The notes beneath the pieces are model-generated. The model worked only from the letters and a program-made list of their open reading frames with translations. It made no database searches and was not told where the DNA came from. This document shows positions 8,944 through 17,647 of a DNA stretch of 64,000 nucleotides, one piece after another. The position numbers were made by a program, and so were the translations under genes. The stretch comes from UBA3006 sp031401235 (GTDB lineage: Bacteria; Actinomycetota; Acidimicrobiia; Acidimicrobiales; Ilumatobacteraceae): positions 62,001 to 126,000 of the forward strand of contig JANNRJ010000001.1 of assembly GCA_031401235.1 (NCBI GenBank), written 5' to 3'. Position 1 is the first letter of the stretch; each line of letters starts with the position of its first letter.

Positions 8944-10610
8944 ATCGTTTTACCGAACTCCTCCCTCGTAGTTGCGATTATGCCGGGGTACGTCATGGCT
9001 GGAAAGCTGACCTCGTCGCCGGAGTCACGGTAGGAATTGTGGCGCTTCCTCTGGCATTGGCATTTGGCATCACAACAGGCATGGGCGCCCAAGCTGGAAT
9101 AATCACGGCGATTGTCGCCGGATTGGTTGCCAGTGTCTTTGGTGGATCAAATGTGCAGGTATCGGGTCCAACCGGTGCGATGACAGTCGTACTCGTACCA
9201 ATAGTTGCCAGATATGGAACGGATGCGGTATTAGTCGTCGGATTTATCGCTGGCATTTTCGTGACGGCGGCGGCGATCGGACGACTCGGACGTTATCTCG
9301 CCTACATTCCTTGGCCGGTCATCGAGGGTTTCACGGTCGGAATTGCAATCATCATTCTTCTCCAACAAGTTCCAACCGCGCTTGGCGTGCCAAAACCGGA
9401 CGGTGAAAACACCGCGGCGATCGCCCTTCGTGCAGTCCGCGATGCAATTTCACACGGAAACATACAGTCGATCGCTCTCGTTGCCCTTGTAATTGCGATT
9501 ATGGCGTTAGTCCCACGTATTCGGGGGTCACTGCCAGCTTCGCTCATTGCGGTTGCGGTAGCCACAATTATCGCCCAAGTTGCTTCATTGGACGTTTCCA
9601 GAATCGGTTTATTGCCCAACACACTGCCATTGCCATCGCTCCCGAGCACATCATTTTCTGAGGTTCGACATCTTTTGTCGGCGGGTTTTGCCATTGCACT
9701 CTTGGCGTCAATAGAAAGTTTGCTGTCGGCCAAAGTCGCTGACGGAATGTCTGGTGGTCAACACCATGATCCCAACCGAGAACTTTTCGGTCAAGGGCTA
9801 GCCAATCTGGTCTCACCGTTGTTTGGTGGAATGCCTGCCACTGGCGCAATTGCCCGAACAGCGGTCAATGTCCGCTCAGGTGCGCGCACACGTCTGGCCG
9901 CGATCATTCATGCGATTTTGCTCGTCTTAGTCGTGCTGTTGGGCAGTGAATTGGTCTCCAAAATTCCTCTTGCCGCACTGGCCGGAGTTCTCATAGTCAC
10001 GGCATATCGAATGGTTGAAAAGCACAATGTTATTGCTCTAATTCACTCGACTCGATCAGATGCATCGATACTTCTCGCCACAACTGCGGCAACGATTGCC
10101 TTTGATTTGATGATCGCCGTCGAAATCGGTGTTGCTCTTGCTGCGTTTCTTGCGTTGCGCCAAATTGCAATGAGTAGCGAAGCTCAGCAAGAGGAACTAC
10201 CGGTGGATGAGTTGACCGACAGCACCGACGAAATTCAGTTGCGACGCAATCATGTCATCGTCTATCGCATCGATGGGGCGCTTTTCTTCGGCGCAGCTCA
10301 GCGATTTCTCAATGAACTCACCGCTGTAAGTGATGTCAAAGTAGTCATTCTTCGATTGTCCCAAGTACAGGTGCTTGACGCTACCGGCGCTCAAGCGCTG
10401 GGAGAAATCGTTCGGGAACTTGAATCCCGCGGTATCACGGTGCTCCTAAAGGGATTGCGCGAGCGACACAAGCGAATTCTAAGAACTGTCGGGGCGCTCG
10501 ATCACCTTGCACACGAGAACCACCTCTTCGACTCCCTTGACAAGGCATTGGATCACGCCCGGATGCACGTTGCTCGCACCGCCCATACGACGGGTTCCGA
10601 TATTCGATAG
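8940..10610 (+). CDS. SulP-family anion transporter with STAS domain
   Basis: 556 residues; the ATG overlaps the tag stop (ATGA). The first roughly 410 residues hold many hydrophobic helices with the SulP core features (a Gly/Pro-rich first pair, a VSGPTGAM segment, and a GGMPATGAIARTAVN segment), and the end is a cytoplasmic STAS domain (about 430-540). SulP proteins move sulfate, bicarbonate or other anions; the substrate cannot be read from sequence. Last gene of the coupled plus-strand series that starts with clpC. Confidence 0.93.
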   Translation: MNRFTELLPRSCDYAGVRHGWKADLVAGVTVGIVALPLALAFGITTGMGAQAGIITAIVAGLVASVFGGSNVQVSGPTGAMTVVLVPIVARYGTDAVLVVGFIAGIFVTAAAIGRLGRYLAYIPWPVIEGFTVGIAIIILLQQVPTALGVPKPDGENTAAIALRAVRDAISHGNIQSIALVALVIAIMALVPRIRGSLPASLIAVAVATIIAQVASLDVSRIGLLPNTLPLPSLPSTSFSEVRHLLSAGFAIALLASIESLLSAKVADGMSGGQHHDPNRELFGQGLANLVSPLFGGMPATGAIARTAVNVRSGARTRLAAIIHAILLVLVVLLGSELVSKIPLAALAGVLIVTAYRMVEKHNVIALIHSTRSDASILLATTAATIAFDLMIAVEIGVALAAFLALRQIAMSSEAQQEELPVDELTDSTDEIQLRRNHVIVYRIDGALFFGAAQRFLNELTAVSDVKVVILRLSQVQVLDATGAQALGEIVRELESRGITVLLKGLRERHKRILRTVGALDHLAHENHLFDSLDKALDHARMHVARTAHTTGSDIR

Positions 10611-10627
10611 GCATTATCTCTAGCAAG

Positions 10628-11038
10628 TCAGACGGCAACGACATCAACTAGCTTGTCCAACGCTTTAAAGTCCTCAGGATTTCTTGTGAAGAGCGGCAAT
10701 CCGAGAGCACACGCAGTTGCCGCAATGAGGAGATCGACCGCGCGTGCACCGCGGACCTTGCGACCGGTTGTGGCGACGGCCGCATAGATTCGTCCATACG
10801 CACGCGCCGCCTCAATGTCGAACGGGAGGGGATCAAAGATTGCCTCAGTACGTTGGAGACGGTCTTGTCGACGAGCACACTCGTCGACATCAGTGGTTGC
10901 GTGCGGGCCAGCGGCGAGTTCCGCCAATGTGATTGCACTGACGCCAATTTCGATCGGCAACAGTACGCGATCGATTTTTTCAAGATCAATAACTACTGAT
11001 GTGTCGAGGATCCCTCTTGCTCGACGTAACTCAGCCAC
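10628..11038 (-). CDS. vapC: PIN-domain toxin, VapC type
   Basis: 136 residues from a GTG at 11038 that lies inside the end of the antitoxin gene (8-base overlap); a longer upstream frame overlaps the antitoxin heavily and is unlikely. PIN acidic residues are visible: Asp in LDTSVVIDL, Glu in LAELAAG, Asp in ARAVDLLIAA, and the terminal FTRNPEDF loop. Family members are Mg-dependent RNases that cleave tRNA or rRNA and are held inactive by the cognate antitoxin. Forms a two-gene module with 11031-11285. Confidence 0.88.
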   Translation of the reverse strand: MAELRRARGILDTSVVIDLEKIDRVLLPIEIGVSAITLAELAAGPHATTDVDECARRQDRLQRTEAIFDPLPFDIEAARAYGRIYAAVATTGRKVRGARAVDLLIAATACALGLPLFTRNPEDFKALDKLVDVVAV

Positions 11039-11285
11039 GTGGTTCGGTTTCTTGATTGGCGAGTGCATCAAGATCGGATCTAAACCGATCAAAGTCGATA
11101 CCTGGGGCACAGGAGAACATGGCGAAGGCAGATTCACTGGAGACGAACCGATGTCGGCGCATTGGCGTCAGTTCGCCAACTGGTTGTCCGTTTCGAGTAA
11201 CGATGAAGCACTCCCCGTGATCGAGGCGTCGCATAATCTCACCGCTGTCGTTGCGAAGTTCACGTTGGGTGATTGTCTGAGCCAT
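11031..11285 (-). CDS. Antitoxin, Phd/YefM type
   Basis: 84 residues. The N-terminus (AQTITQRELRNDSGEIMRRL, then GECFIVTRNGQPVGELTP) is the usual Phd/YefM DNA-binding fold; the C-terminal part, rich in acidic and aromatic residues, would wrap around the toxin. The gene precedes and overlaps the VapC gene by 8 bases, the usual antitoxin-first order. Such proteins normally repress their own promoter; a short repeat GTAGCACGCCGTGCTAC, nearly a perfect palindrome, lies at 11295-11311 just upstream of the start and could be the operator. Confidence 0.87.
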   Translation of the reverse strand: MAQTITQRELRNDSGEIMRRLDHGECFIVTRNGQPVGELTPMRRHRFVSSESAFAMFSCAPGIDFDRFRSDLDALANQETEPRG

Positions 11286-11294
11286 ATTTGAAAG

Positions 11295-11311
11295 TGTAGC
11301 ACGCCGTGCTA
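11295..11311. promoter_or_regulatory. Palindrome upstream of the Phd/VapC pair
   Basis: GTAGCACG-C-CGTGCTAC is a perfect 8-base inverted repeat with one central base, about 10 bases upstream of the antitoxin start. Position and symmetry fit an operator bound by the Phd-type antitoxin. The role is inferred from how these modules are generally regulated. Confidence 0.55.
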
Positions 11312-11318
11312 CAGAACC

Positions 11319-11630
11319 CTATGTTTTTTCAAGAAAAATACTCACACAGCTTTCGAAGTGAAGCACCGTTGGAAATGGGTCGTAGAAATGGTGCAGAAGA
11401 TCTCGCCAATTCTGATAACTCGGTGACCTGCGAAAACCTTCCATGTGATCCTCAAGTGTGTTCCACTCCACCAGTAGCAGGTATTTGTTCGGTTGTTCGA
11501 TGCACCTCGACAGCCGCAATGACCTAAACCCCGGCATTGAACTGATAATCAATTTGGCCGCCCCAAAAGACTTTTCGAATTCGATTTCTTGACCCGGGAT
11601 AACGTCAAGCGGAGCGTGTTCAAGAATCAT
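11319..11630 (-). CDS. Antibiotic biosynthesis monooxygenase (ABM) domain protein
   Basis: 103 residues from the ATG at 11630, preceded by GGGTGA at suitable distance; a TTG at 11642 is less likely. The sequence has the ABM ferredoxin-like pattern: a first strand, 'PGQEIEFEKSF' helix, 'MPGFRSLRLSR' strand, 'YLLLVEWNTLEDHMEGFRRS' and a final helix/strand. These small dimeric proteins are cofactor-free oxygenases or heme/aldehyde-handling enzymes; substrate unknown. It stands alone between the toxin-antitoxin pair and a divergent acetyltransferase gene. Confidence 0.82.
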   Translation of the reverse strand: MILEHAPLDVIPGQEIEFEKSFGAAKLIISSMPGFRSLRLSRCIEQPNKYLLLVEWNTLEDHMEGFRRSPSYQNWRDLLHHFYDPFPTVLHFESCVSIFLEKT

Positions 11631-11719
11631 TGATTCACCCAATCTTTCACCTTGATGAACAGAATAAGCCTACGGTTCGTCATCATAAGGGTGATCGTCG
11701 AAGACAATACGATTGAACA

Positions 11720-12532
11720 ATGTCTGAGCGCGATGTCATTGATAGATCACCAGAACCAGTGACTCACGACCGAATTGTTGATGATCTTCAGCGTCTTGGG
11801 GTTTCAATCGGCGACACTCTGATTGTTCACTCGTCACTATCGGCAATGGGGTATGTCATTGGCGGTTCCCAGACTGTGGTTGAGGCATTGCTCAAATCAA
11901 TTTCTCCAACTGGGACTTTGACCATGCCAGGACATAGCGGTGCACTTTCAGAACCCAGCTACTGGAAAAATCCTCCAGTGCCGCAAGATTGGTGGCCAAT
12001 CGAGCGCGCAACGATGCCTGCCTTTAATGTGAGTCTCACTCCACTTCGAGATATGGGAGCGATACCTGAAACATTCCAACGACTTCCCGGCGTACATCGA
12101 AGTAATCATCCGCGGTTTTCTCATTTGGCATTTGGTCCCCTCGCAGAGACCATCACCGGCGACCATTCTCTCGTCGACGGTTTCGGGGAACACTCCCCGT
12201 TGGCTCGCCTATATGAATGTGACGCACGGGTATTGCTACTGGGCGTTTCGCATACAAATAACACTTCTTTGCACTTGGCTGAATATCGTGCTGATTGGCC
12301 GTCAAGAACCCCAATGACACAAGGCTCACCAGTTTTAGTCAATGGGAAGCGCGAATGGGTTACCTATGAAGAACTTGATACTAATGCCGATGATTTCGAT
12401 GCAATCGGAAACGAACTTGCAGCCAATCAATTGCAGATCTCAGGATTCGTTGGACTTGCGAGAGCACATCTTATGAGTCAACGGGTCGCGGTTGATTTTG
12501 CCGTCGATTGGATAAGTCGCAATCGGACATGA
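11720..12532 (+). CDS. AAC(3)-family aminoglycoside N-acetyltransferase-like protein
   Basis: 270 residues. The motif VHSSLSAMG (about 36-44) and the segment RSNHPRFSHLAFGP in the middle are hallmarks of the AAC(3)/YokD antibiotic acetyltransferase family, which transfers acetyl from acetyl-CoA to position 3 of aminoglycosides. Length is normal. Chromosomal homologues in environmental bacteria are often not true resistance genes, so the substrate is open. Stands alone with its own promoter region; no transposon or integron features are near. Confidence 0.88.
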   Translation: MSERDVIDRSPEPVTHDRIVDDLQRLGVSIGDTLIVHSSLSAMGYVIGGSQTVVEALLKSISPTGTLTMPGHSGALSEPSYWKNPPVPQDWWPIERATMPAFNVSLTPLRDMGAIPETFQRLPGVHRSNHPRFSHLAFGPLAETITGDHSLVDGFGEHSPLARLYECDARVLLLGVSHTNNTSLHLAEYRADWPSRTPMTQGSPVLVNGKREWVTYEELDTNADDFDAIGNELAANQLQISGFVGLARAHLMSQRVAVDFAVDWISRNRT

Positions 12533-12570
12533 TTTGGGTGTATCGACTTACCACCTGATAAACAAAGGTC

Positions 12571-12933
12571 ATGGGCACTTCAATCAAGGGACTTCGAACC
12601 GTGATCTATCCAACGGCGAACCTCCAAGATGCAAAAGAATGGTGGAAAGGCTTCCTCGGCTTTGATCCGTATTTCGACGAATCATTTTATGTCGGGTTCA
12701 ATGTTGCAGGCTACGAACTCGGATTACTACCCGATGCACATCCGAGTGACGGTGCATTGACCTATTGGGGAGTCGATGATGTTGCAGCCGCGATAAAAGC
12801 ATCACTCGCGGTCGGGGCAACAGAGCATTCTCCGGCAACCGAGGTTGGCGACGGAATCGTAACCGGTGCAATTCGTACACCTCACGGTTCGATCGTCGGA
12901 TTCATTTGTAACCCGCACTTCAGTCTCGACTGA
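12571..12933 (+). CDS. VOC (glyoxalase/bleomycin-resistance fold) protein
   Basis: 120 residues, start preceded by an AAAGG-type ribosome site. The protein covers one vicinal-oxygen-chelate unit: an opening 'RTVIYPTANLQDAKEWW' strand-helix, then a central 'VGFNVAGYELGLLPD' and a closing 'RTPHGSIVGFICNPHF' strand. Members bind metal or small molecules and act as isomerases, dioxygenases or drug-binding proteins. No specific function can be assigned. It follows the acetyltransferase by 38 bases and could be co-transcribed. Confidence 0.82.
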   Translation: MGTSIKGLRTVIYPTANLQDAKEWWKGFLGFDPYFDESFYVGFNVAGYELGLLPDAHPSDGALTYWGVDDVAAAIKASLAVGATEHSPATEVGDGIVTGAIRTPHGSIVGFICNPHFSLD

Positions 12934-12959
12934 ACCGAAGTCAACGCCGTTTTGAGAAG

Positions 12960-13397
12960 TCAATCCTTGAATTGGAATCGATACACGTTCGTGTCGCGGG
13001 CGACGAACCCAAGTCTCTGATACAAGCGATTTGCTTCCACGCGAGACGGGCGTGACGTGAGATCAACGGTGACTGCGCCACGCACTTTGGCTTCATCGAG
13101 CGCCGCACGACTTAATTTTTCACCGATACCACTTCCACGCACATCACTATCTACGACCACGTCCTCAATCCACGCTCGCAGGCCGGTCGGAATTCGAAAC
13201 AATGCAAGAGTGAGGGCACCGACAATGCGACCTTCAGCGCGGGCGACAAAAAGCAACGTCGAGGGCGACGAAACTATTTCGGTCAGTTGGGCATGGCTTG
13301 GGGGTGGGTTTGACGAAGATAATTGCGGAATCAATCTTTTAAATGCGCTGATCAACTCGTCATCAACCTGGTCGGCGATTTCTATGGTGATACTCAT
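12960..13397 (-). CDS. GNAT-family N-acetyltransferase
   Basis: 145 residues. The acetyl-CoA binding motif is visible as 'VVDSDVRGSGIGEKLSRAALDEA' within residues about 84-106 (V-x-x-x-x-R-G-x-G-I-G), with the following beta strand and 'NRLYQRLGF' near the C-terminus. GNAT enzymes acetylate amines on small molecules or proteins; the substrate is unknown. It is convergent with the VOC gene and divergent from the following gene at 13462. Confidence 0.88.
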   Translation of the reverse strand: MSITIEIADQVDDELISAFKRLIPQLSSSNPPPSHAQLTEIVSSPSTLLFVARAEGRIVGALTLALFRIPTGLRAWIEDVVVDSDVRGSGIGEKLSRAALDEAKVRGAVTVDLTSRPSRVEANRLYQRLGFVARDTNVYRFQFKD

Positions 13398-13461
13398 CCC
13401 CTCTACCTTGCCACATCGGATGAATTCGTTGAATCTGGGTTCAAAGCCCTAATTTTGACCT

Positions 13462-14379
13462 ATGGATCCAGCGACCCTTAGTTCGACGTCACGCCAACTC
13501 GCCGCAGTGCTTGAGCCAATTGCTGGTCAGGTGTATTTCTCGCCGGAATGTCATGCCAATTATCAAGCACTTGGGTTTGGTGAGGGTCGCGGAGTTCAAG
13601 ACGGTGTGGCCATGGGCAACCGTGTCGCCTACTTCACATCTCGAGGTTCCGTGATGGGAAAAGTTTCGGGTCATGTGGTGGCGGCGACATTTGCCGTGTT
13701 TAACCCGGACATCGTGATCCCTTCCGTCGACGAAGGTTGGAAACTCACCGATGCAACAAGCATTTGTAGCGCCCGCGATCGCGGGGCGATCGCCCAACTC
13801 GAACGAATTTTGGGTGCTTCGCCAATTGGTATCAATCGTGCCCAGGAACTATTGCAGCGAGCGGTGGATCCATTAAAAATAGAAGGCCGTGCACTATTTG
13901 CTGGACTGCGTTCGCTGGCAATGCCAACGACGGCACTCGGTGCATCTTGGCGATTGGCCGACATGCTTCGCGAGTATCGCGGGGATAGCCACATCGCAGC
14001 GTGGGTATCAGAAGGACTCGATGCGGTAGAGGTTTGCCTTCTCACGGATGCATTTTCCGGTCTTCCGCTGCGAACATACAGCGCGACGCGTGGCTGGCGA
14101 ACTGAACAATTTGATCCAGCAACCGAACGACTTGTGTCGCGTGGTCTACTAGAAGTAAATGGCGATGCCTTCACCGCCGCTGGGCGAGAGATTCGAAAAC
14201 GAATTGAATTGAACACCGACAAGCAGATGCACGCGGCGATGCACGCAATCCAAGACGATCTCGCTGAACTCATGGAAATCTTGACTCCAATGGCACAAGC
14301 AATTAAGGATGCCTTTGGATATCCAAAACGAGGACCTCAAGAGATGGCGATTGCAGCAGCAAAAGTGGCTACACAGTAG
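13462..14379 (+). CDS. SCO6745-like (SalK-type) actinobacterial protein
   Basis: 305 residues, largely alpha-helical with no signal or membrane segment. It resembles the SCO6745/SalK group that is widespread in actinobacteria and has a winged-helix-like C-terminal half ('FDPATERLVSRGLLEVNGDAFTAAGREIR', about residues 215-245). The N-terminal half contains repeated 'GxxRAQELLQRAV'-like helices. No catalytic motif can be named. Followed after 16 bases by the PAC2 gene on the same strand, suggesting joint expression. Confidence 0.7.
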   Translation: MDPATLSSTSRQLAAVLEPIAGQVYFSPECHANYQALGFGEGRGVQDGVAMGNRVAYFTSRGSVMGKVSGHVVAATFAVFNPDIVIPSVDEGWKLTDATSICSARDRGAIAQLERILGASPIGINRAQELLQRAVDPLKIEGRALFAGLRSLAMPTTALGASWRLADMLREYRGDSHIAAWVSEGLDAVEVCLLTDAFSGLPLRTYSATRGWRTEQFDPATERLVSRGLLEVNGDAFTAAGREIRKRIELNTDKQMHAAMHAIQDDLAELMEILTPMAQAIKDAFGYPKRGPQEMAIAAAKVATQ

Positions 14380-14395
14380 GTAGCGTTTCCGTCAG

Positions 14396-15313
14396 ATGAC
14401 GACGATGAATCATGTTCGCTGGCTATCCAAACCAGTGCTTAAAAGCCCTACGATTGTCGCCGCATTCACCGGTTGGAACGATGCGGCAGACGCGGCCTCA
14501 AATGCCGTGCGGAATTTGGTCGAGGGTTGGGGAGCCGTGCCACTGGCCGAGATTGACCCCGAAGAATTCACCGATTATGCAACAATTCGTCCACACATTC
14601 GTTTAAAGGACGGCGTGACACGAAATATTGTGTGGCCAACGGTTGGACTTTGGCACGTTTCGGGTGCTGGCGGTGATGTCATTTTGATGCTCGGCCCTGA
14701 ACCCAGCTTGAAGTGGCGACTATTTTCAGAACAGATATTGGGTATCGCCGATCACTTCAGTTCGACGATGATGCTTACTCTTGGAGCACTGCTTGCCGAC
14801 GTGCCCCATACCCGACCGGTACAAATCATCGGCACAGCCAATGACTCCGAACTGGTAGATCGATTTAGCCTTCAGCGTTCACGCTATGAAGGTCCCACTG
14901 GAATTGTCGGAGTGCTGCACGATGCATGCTCACAGGCCAGTCTGCCTTCGGCGGCGTTGTGGGCGGCGGTGCCCGCCTACGCATCACAAGTTCCATCTCC
15001 TAAAGCATCGCTGTCGTTGATGCGCCGCTCGTGTGAAATCATCGGGACCCCCGCTCCGGTTGCCACGGTGATGAATCTCATCGAGCGTTATGAGGAGCAG
15101 GTGAACTCACTTGTCAGTGACGACGAAGATCTTGTGGCCTATGTTGAGCGACTCGAGACTATGTCTGATAGTGGGATGAGTTTGGATGATGAGGTTGATG
15201 ACGATCAATTACAATTTGACTTTGCAACCGAAAAAGGTGACGACGAAACCGATGCCACAACTTTGATGGATGAAGTGGAACAGTTTCTTCGAGATCAAGG
15301 TCACGGTACGTGA
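14396..15313 (+). CDS. PAC2-family protein (proteasome-assembly-chaperone-like)
   Basis: 305 residues. The start 'VRWLSKPVLKSPTIVAAFTGWNDAADAAS' and the core 'VILMLGPEPSLKWRLFSEQIL...TLGALLADVPHTRPVQIIGTA' are typical of actinobacterial PAC2 proteins, related to archaeal and eukaryotic 20S proteasome assembly chaperones. The last 60 residues are strongly acidic and probably disordered. A role in proteasome biology is inferred from the family only; no proteasome subunits lie in this window. Convergent with glnD, 6 bases apart. Confidence 0.85.
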   Translation: MTTMNHVRWLSKPVLKSPTIVAAFTGWNDAADAASNAVRNLVEGWGAVPLAEIDPEEFTDYATIRPHIRLKDGVTRNIVWPTVGLWHVSGAGGDVILMLGPEPSLKWRLFSEQILGIADHFSSTMMLTLGALLADVPHTRPVQIIGTANDSELVDRFSLQRSRYEGPTGIVGVLHDACSQASLPSAALWAAVPAYASQVPSPKASLSLMRRSCEIIGTPAPVATVMNLIERYEEQVNSLVSDDEDLVAYVERLETMSDSGMSLDDEVDDDQLQFDFATEKGDDETDATTLMDEVEQFLRDQGHGT

Positions 15314-15319
15314 AGATAT

Positions 15320-17647
15320 TTACCGTACGGCGTGCAAAATTGCCCGCTCAACTTCTTGTCTATGAAATGGATCTGTCACCTTCTCGCCACTGACCGTTCG
15401 CACGTAGAACGAGTCGATGACTTCATTTCCCAGCGTTTGAATCCGGGCATGGCGGATATCTAACCCAGTATCGGCAATCGCCTTAGTCATGCCTCTCAAA
15501 ATTCCTATTTTGTCGGGTGCTCGAACCTCAAGAAATGTGGCATTTGACGATGCACTGTCCTCGAATCGAACTGAAGCTGGGGCTGGCGCACGTGCCACGA
15601 GCGAACGACGTCGCCGATAGGTTTCGGCTCGCTCAGCGAGTCGTGCGTCAAGTGCCAATTCGTCGCGCATTGCCCGCTCCAGATTTATGACTACTGGCTG
15701 CCAATCGATAACTTCACCGCCGCTTATTTGGATCTGAAATTCCGATGCGGCCATACCTTGTTCATCGCTGTGGGCCTCAGCGCCAAGCACATCGAGACCA
15801 TGGAGGGCCAAGACGCCGGCGACCTTACTAAATGTGCCAGGGCGATCAGGACTCACCACCGTTACTCGATCCGCCGTTGTTTGGATTGCAAGCACACCGG
15901 CCGCCATCTTTTCAAGTACCTCTGCGTTTGGAAAAAGTCGCCAAGTCACTTCGTGCACGTCGCCTCCGCCTAGCACGTGACCAACACGATCGACAAGTGT
16001 CTGAAGAAGTTCAGCCTTCCAACTTCCCCACGCCGAAACACCGGTGGCAAGCGAGTCCGCTTCAGTCAGAGCAAAGAGCAACTCAAGCAAGACTGGGCTT
16101 CGTACAATTGTTGCAACATTTGTGATTGTGGCATCATCTGAAAGATCACGACGAGTTGCAACATCGGGCAATAGCAGGTGGTGCTCAATCATCGCCGACA
16201 CCAATTCACATTCCTCGACGGATAAACCCATTCGCGGGCCAATCTTAGAAAATAGTTCGACACCGACTTCAGTGTGATCACCCGGATATCCCTTGCCGAT
16301 GTCATGGAACAGCGCGCCAAGGACGAGCAGATCAGGCCGTGAAACCCGTGAAACCAAAGCGGCCGCATTAGCGGCTGTTTGCCACAAATGTCGATCGACG
16401 GTGTATCGGTGATACGCGTTGCGTTGCGGCTTACTGCGTACCGGCGCCCACTCCGGCAACAACTTGACCAACAAATTTCGTTGGTCAAGGCTTTCGATGA
16501 CGGCAATTGAACGCTCGCCTTCTAACAGCAAAGCCACGAGATCATCGCTGGCCCCCGCCGGCCACGGATCTGGCCAAGGAATTGTTTCCTCGCCAAGGCG
16601 ATCTAAGGACGCCCGATCAATACGCACATTGTGACGCGCCGCCGCGGTTGCTACACGCAGCATCAACGTTGGATCACTGCCGGGTCTGGCATCGGCGGTG
16701 AGCTGAATACAACCGTTGTGAAGTTGTACACCAGGAGCAACCGCCATTGGTGACCGGCGGTTGAACTCCGGGGGATCAAGACGGGCCCACGCCTCGTCGG
16801 CGATCCATGCAACTCGCCGACCGGCACCAGCAATCGTGGCCATTAGTTCATCTGCTGACGACATCCCGACGGATAGAGCGACAGCATCTTGATCTTGCAA
16901 GTGCAAAACATCACCGGCCCGTTTCGTGACTCGATGCAATCCAACCCGCGCGTCAGTAAGTATTTCGTGGCATTCGCTTAGTGCTTGTTGATCGCTCGGC
17001 GATACTTCAAAACCAGCAGCAATCGCCCACCATAAAGCGTGAATGTCTCGCAATCCGCCAAGACCTTCCTTCAGATCAGGTTCCAAATAGAAGGCAACTT
17101 CGCCGGCCTCAATGTGTCGCTGCAATACACGGCTGTGCAATTGACCCAACCAACGTTTACCTGCACTTTTAGTTTGTGTTCGAGTTTCAGCAATGAGCGA
17201 ATTCGCAAATGATGTGTCTCCGGCAATAACTCGGGCCGTCATCATTGATGTAGCCACATCCAGATCATCTGAACTAATTCTCAGAGTGTCCTTGCGGGTG
17301 CGCACACCGTGACCCAGTTTGAGTCTGGTATCCCAAATCGGATACCAGACTTTGCCCGCAAGTTCGTCAATGACTGGACATGAATTGTGGACAATGACGA
17401 GGTCTAAATCACTAAATGGCGCAAGTTCGCCGCGACCGTATCCACCAACGGCAAGGAGAGCAGCTCCCCCCGCTACTCGAAGTTGGCTACAGGCAGCGTC
17501 AAAAAGTTCTTCCAACCATGCATCCGTAAGTTCAGACAATGAATTGCACAACGCTGGACCCTGCAAATCGATACGACCGATAATCTCGGCGCGTTCTTGA
17601 GCGAACCGAACAAGACCAGTACTGCTCCCAAGATCGGTGTCAGGCAT
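15320..17647 (-). CDS. glnD: [Protein-PII] uridylyltransferase / uridylyl-removing enzyme
   Basis: 775 residues. Domains in order: nucleotidyltransferase with GGYGRGELAPFSDLDL (about 67-82), the GlnD linker, an HD domain with LFHDIGKG (about 440-447), and two C-terminal ACT domains that sense glutamine. The enzyme modifies PII by uridylylation or adenylylation according to nitrogen status. It is somewhat shorter than E. coli GlnD (about 890 residues), as is common in actinobacteria. No glnB or amtB neighbours appear. Its start overlaps the end of the alaX-like gene by 8 bases. Confidence 0.95.
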   Translation of the reverse strand: MPDTDLGSSTGLVRFAQERAEIIGRIDLQGPALCNSLSELTDAWLEELFDAACSQLRVAGGAALLAVGGYGRGELAPFSDLDLVIVHNSCPVIDELAGKVWYPIWDTRLKLGHGVRTRKDTLRISSDDLDVATSMMTARVIAGDTSFANSLIAETRTQTKSAGKRWLGQLHSRVLQRHIEAGEVAFYLEPDLKEGLGGLRDIHALWWAIAAGFEVSPSDQQALSECHEILTDARVGLHRVTKRAGDVLHLQDQDAVALSVGMSSADELMATIAGAGRRVAWIADEAWARLDPPEFNRRSPMAVAPGVQLHNGCIQLTADARPGSDPTLMLRVATAAARHNVRIDRASLDRLGEETIPWPDPWPAGASDDLVALLLEGERSIAVIESLDQRNLLVKLLPEWAPVRSKPQRNAYHRYTVDRHLWQTAANAAALVSRVSRPDLLVLGALFHDIGKGYPGDHTEVGVELFSKIGPRMGLSVEECELVSAMIEHHLLLPDVATRRDLSDDATITNVATIVRSPVLLELLFALTEADSLATGVSAWGSWKAELLQTLVDRVGHVLGGGDVHEVTWRLFPNAEVLEKMAAGVLAIQTTADRVTVVSPDRPGTFSKVAGVLALHGLDVLGAEAHSDEQGMAASEFQIQISGGEVIDWQPVVINLERAMRDELALDARLAERAETYRRRRSLVARAPAPASVRFEDSASSNATFLEVRAPDKIGILRGMTKAIADTGLDIRHARIQTLGNEVIDSFYVRTVSGEKVTDPFHRQEVERAILHAVR

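Noticed and set aside
11039..11137. Longer VapC reading frame
   Set aside because: It lies over the antitoxin gene in another frame; GTG 11038 preserves the overlapping pair layout.
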